Below are positions 60,223-64,000 of a stretch of DNA of 64,000 nt, in pieces. Source of the DNA: Hydrangea macrophylla. Lineage: Eukaryota; Streptophyta; Magnoliopsida; Cornales; Hydrangeaceae. The stretch is taken from assembly GCA_033977485.1 (NCBI GenBank), contig CM066993.1:69976864-70040863 (forward strand). Reading direction: 5' to 3'. The notes beneath the pieces are model-generated. The model did not search any database and had not been told where the DNA came from. It was given only the letters and a program-made list of their open reading frames with translations. Positions within the stretch are counted from its first letter, which is position 1. Each line of letters begins with the position of its first letter. The translations under genes and the position numbers were made by a program.

Positions 60223-60832
60223 TTTTCTTAAAAGAAATCTTTATTTCACTGTCAAGTGGTGGTAAAATATTTCCATAGCGATTTCTTAGACTATTTTTTT
60301 TCTTTCTTCTTTTGCTGAAGTACTGGATAAGATAATTTATACCTAAACCAAGGAAAGGCATGACAACGATTTTACGACCTTTTCAAACAAACATGCTGTT
60401 CAAAGAGAAGATGAAGTTAATTTATTTAAGAGGTAACCAAAGAGTCTAGCTCTCTTTGAACGCATTTTAATTTACACTCTTTGACCAAAAATAAAAAAAA
60501 CCCTATCTTACACTCTATTTGGTTAGCGAATTAAAGAGATAGAAAAGAAAAGAAAAGAAAGAAAACAATCTTCATAATACTTAAAGACTAGTAGGAAATT
60601 GATGCACAATATACGAAAATTTTGATTTGACTTCAGTATTAATTTTTATTAATCAAATGACGAAAATTTTCTACATTGTTATTTGACCTCTCGTGGAAAA
60701 GGAGTTAAGCTATTGAATTAGCACCTCTAAACATAGTGTTTTATCTTTTAAGTACCGAAACGAACTGTAATTATTGATTTTTTCTTAGTAAAACTTTTTT
60801 ACTTAAGTTTTCACTAAGTCTTTTGGCTACTC

Positions 60833-60864
<32 letters not shown>

Positions 60865-60994
60865 TTAAAAATTTAAAAATTTTAAATTATTTAAATTTTA
60901 ATTTTTAAGTGGTACATTATCAAGACATACTCAAAAAGAAGAAATGTTTAAACTTTTAATTTTTAGCACTTATATTGGATTATCAAATACACTC
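60223..60994. other. no gene seen; decayed MITE at the right side
   Basis: About 60720-60994 resembles the neighbouring MITE (aagtggtacattatcaa..., ...ggattatcaaatacactc before TTA) and is probably an older copy of the same family. It holds a poly-T/poly-A block at 60831-60863. Confidence 0.4.
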
Positions 60995-60997
60995 TTA

Positions 60998-61266
60998 GGG
61001 TGCTTGCGTTTGATAATACTGAAAATTAAGTGCTTAGATTTTTAGTACTGAAAATTTTAAGTGATTGAATTTGTAATGTTGAAAACAGTGTTTCAACTAC
61101 TGAAATAAAATGCATCCAGTGATTATTTTCAGTAGAAAATTTTCACTTAAAGTTTTCACTGGTTTTTTGGCTGCTTTTTTAATTAAGTGGTACGTTATTA
61201 AACGCACTGAAAAAAATAAGAGTGCTGAATTTTTTTATTTTCAGCATTGGGTTATCAAACATATTC
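60998..61266. mobile_element. PIF/Harbinger-like MITE
   Basis: The ends gggtgcttgcgtttgataa and (inverted) gaatatgtttgataac are flanked by TTA at 60995-60997 and 61267-61269. 269 bp, non-coding, with AT-rich inverted interior. Confidence 0.6.
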
Positions 61267-61269
61267 TTA

Positions 61270-62586
61270 GTTTCTATATGGTCTTATCTTGACTTGTTTG
61301 AGAACGTTTAAAATATGTTCTAATTCAGTCCAAGTCTTACTTTTTGCTATGTTAGTTTGGTAGAGAACCACATCGAAGAAATTTATGAAACTAGAGGCCT
61401 AGACTCTTGTTTAAGAAATGTACACTTTCCAAATACTTGATTTTATAAGACCTTTTTATCTATGAATCACAAATTCAATTCTTTGCTTTTCAGACCTCTT
61501 TCAAGATTGTGGAGACTTTTAGCCTATTCCATATGATGATTAAAACGAGTAATGCTATACTTCTTAAATTTTATACGACAAATGTTGTTCAACACAACAG
61601 TGAGATCACCTTAACATCCTTTAATAAAAATCAAGTGAGTCTATCGTCACATGAGTTAGCTAGGAACAAATACAAATTTGAGAGTCATAGCATATCTTAA
61701 TTACAATTACCGCCAAAACCGCCTCGTGTGAAAATGTAGGCTTCGAGGTTGTTTCATATTACAAAGTCGCATTGACGGGAGTGAACGCCGTTCCAAAGGA
61801 TTAAATTACATATTTAAATCAACCGAGAAAAACAAACATTCAAAGATTCGGCAAATCAGGCTTTAATTATTCTTAATTGGAGGATTAGACTAGAGTAGAG
61901 TAGGTTATAATTAAAGAAGATATAATTATTGTTAAACTTTGAGACTAATCAATGAATTAACTTTTTGAGCACGCACACAATGACACAAACATATGGTGGT
62001 TAGACAAAACACGTGCTCGTGAAGTACTGAGTCCTCGTAATCTAATGTTTTATAGCATATGGATAATGGATATGTGGTGGGTATATTTATGTGAATATGT
62101 GATTTTAGGGATAATGCCAAGCACCCCACTTCCTGGCTTCCCGCCAAAATGCACGCACACAGTACATATTAGACAAGTACCTTAGCAATTCTTGAAATTA
62201 GGAGAGCAATTGTAGCTTTGGAATTTGGATCTCACTTTGGGATCAAAAAGCTTGCGGTGAATACATTGGTTGTTATTGGGATTTGTCCATTTGTTTTACA
62301 TTTTATATATACTCTCAATAAGAAGACTTACATTATTTTATGTGATCGTCATTACACCACACTGCAGTCACTGCTGCAATCTCTTTATCGCTATTGTAAG
62401 AAATTATGCACACAAGTATAAGGATTGAATTTAGGTTCATTATCTAGCGAAATAGTCCCATTGGATCGATGCCGACGTTGTTATAAGTTTCACCTTTGAA
62501 TCTGTCAAACCGAGAAAGCCTAACCTCTGTGTACGTCTTGTACTTTGTTACGGTTACGGGAACCTAGAGTAGTTCCCTTGATTCAC
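61270..62586. other. no gene seen
   Basis: AT-rich. Open frames up to about 70 codons have no motifs. 62440-62586 has a more balanced composition and may be transcribed from the minus-strand promoter candidate at 63.0 kb. Confidence 0.3.
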
Positions 62587-62800
62587 GCGTTAAAACCCAA
62601 GCCTCTAGGGTGATTAGGCTAAAGAGAGAGAAATCTAGAGAGAGATATATAGCCGAGAGGGAGAGAGAGAACTTGGGGCTGCTCTTTGTGCGTTAAAATC
62701 CAAGCCTCTAGTGTGATTAGGCTAAAGAGAGAGAGAAATCTAGAGAGAGATATATGGCCGAGAGGGAGAGAGAGAGAGAGAGAACTTGGGGCTGCTCATT
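62587..62800 (+). repeat. 103-bp tandem duplication
   Basis: gcgttaaaacccaagcctct...cttggggctgctctttgt (62587-62689) is repeated from 62690 (gcgttaaaatccaagcctct...) with a longer GA tract in the second copy. Confidence 0.95.
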
Positions 62801-62869
62801 GTGTGTGTATATATATTGATAGAACAATATCATATTAGAAACATAGAACACATAAATTGATTTACATAC

Positions 62870-63027
62870 CTGGATTTGCCATCACGAAAGTACGAGAAGA
62901 TGATGATGAAAGATTGGGGGCTAGGGCTTCCTCTCCTTGCTCTCTTCCTTTAGCACTGTTATCTTGATGGAAAAACAACGTATGTATCTATTGAGAGAGG
63001 AGAGGGGACCTAACCCTATTTATATAG
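62870..63027 (-). promoter_or_regulatory. possible minus-strand promoter and first exon
   Basis: On the minus strand, TATATAAATA (63027-63018) precedes a CT-rich leader. The first ATG (62882-62880) opens ATGGCAAATCCAG|GTATGT, a clean splice donor after 13 coding bases. This looks like the start of a gene, or the promoter part of an LTR, whose next exon I could not locate. Confidence 0.35.
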
Positions 63028-64000
63028 AAAACTTAATTGGGCCTTTCCATCACAGGCCCATAAAACCCAAAACAGGCTTTACTAATCGGGTCATAAAAGT
63101 CCATATCCCATATAGTTAAGGTGCTCTCCGCATATCCATTTAAGCTATGTTTTTCAACCCGCTTTTACAAAACAAAATCTAAAGTGAATGAGCCCAAAAT
63201 CTCACATATATGACATATATATATATACACTTGTAGTAGTGCAACCCTATTAGGTCTCCAAATTATGAGCTCTTTGAACAATAAGTAACGTCCAACGGAT
63301 CCTCGAATCCAATGTATGTGGGTAGCCTGACCCACAATATTTCCCACAACTATATATATATATATATATATAAGATCTACGTGGGATTTTGAGAGATTCA
63401 AATTATAGTGTGAATGTCACATAAGATAATTTCTGTAACTAAAGTAATGTTTCATTGCTTTGGTTGAAAGTTTGTGTCCCAAATCTGAATATCAAATAAT
63501 GATAGTTAGACCACTTCAAACGATTTCAAATAAAATTCAATGGTCCCGACTATAATTGTTGGTAGCCAAATTCTCACATCACTTTCATGTCCCAAATTTG
63601 AAGTCAGTAGATCTGAGGCATTATTATCTCAACTTTAACAATGGGAAGTAAGAAAATGAAGAATTTTTTTTGGCAAGACTATTGGAAATCAACCTCAGAC
63701 CTTGATTGCACTTCCATAATCTCTCTGATAGATTGAGATATTACTAGCTATTTACTTTAATTTTATGTGCACATAGCATTAGTTTATCTTTCGAGTAATG
63801 ATTGGTGTACATGAAATGCGCACACAAAAATTTGAGTCATTAATTTTAGTGGGTCCTATATATGCAGGTATGGGCTCTACTGAAATAATGGCCCAGATCT
63901 TTATGTGCACATTTTATGTGCACATACCATTAGTCTAATCCTTACTAATTAATCCATATACATCTGTTGCATACTAATTAATCCATATACTTTTTCAAAT
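63028..64000. other. no gene seen
   Basis: AT-rich with an (AT)n tract at 63352-63372. The phrase tttatgtgcacat recurs near 63762 and 63901. No protein-like frames. Confidence 0.3.

Overview
This is a plant nuclear window, almost certainly from a eudicot. It is AT-rich, has introns with plant-type splice sites, and is built mostly of plant transposable elements. I see no tRNA, rRNA or bacterial-type genes and no convincing intact host housekeeping gene.

Left part (1-25.4 kb): an accumulation of mostly non-coding elements. It holds exon-like scraps on the minus strand (1-2.1 kb), a complete non-autonomous Helitron packed with minisatellites (3080-5056, minus), and a small inverted-repeat element with an internal perfect hairpin (5458-5983). 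A long-inverted-repeat element (about 6963-13026) carries two nested solo LTRs (7737-12449, with 9611-11910 inside it). Further on are a hAT-type MITE with an exact 8-bp duplication (16137-16618), a Tourist-type MITE (17578-17842), a Mutator-type MITE with an exact 9-bp duplication (21756-22249) and a second Helitron 3' end (23740).

Central part (about 25.5-60.2 kb): one large Mutator-like element (MULE) of the kind that carries an Ulp1-like protease gene. It has two convergent genes. The plus-strand gene (25674-31566) can be spliced into ten exons with an open frame of about 1112 codons ending in a C48/Ulp1-like protease domain. The minus-strand gene (59531 to 32219) is the MULE transposase, with one intron, one in-frame stop and a 24.8-kb insertion in its catalytic region.

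That insertion (33090-57864) is a tandem array of a chromodomain-type Ty3/Gypsy retrotransposon: LTR-internal-LTR-internal-LTR-internal-LTR, flanked by one 5-bp target duplication (tgtga). The three internal regions are each exactly 4296 bp. All carry the same lesions: four gag stops, a gag-to-protease deletion that removes the protease active site, and a one-base frameshift inside reverse transcriptase. The element was therefore dead before the array grew.

Right part (60.2-64 kb): MITE-like repeats, a 103-bp tandem duplication, and a possible minus-strand promoter and first exon near 63.0-62.87 kb.

Most notable for follow-up: (a) the three-unit retrotransposon array with one target duplication; (b) a shared architecture of paired, family-specific palindromes inside three unrelated LTRs; (c) a self-complementary GTGTGAAATTTCACAC-type motif scattered through the introns and spacers of the MULE; (d) an apparently intact Ulp1-like gene outliving its own transposase, with Asn at the usual catalytic Asp position.
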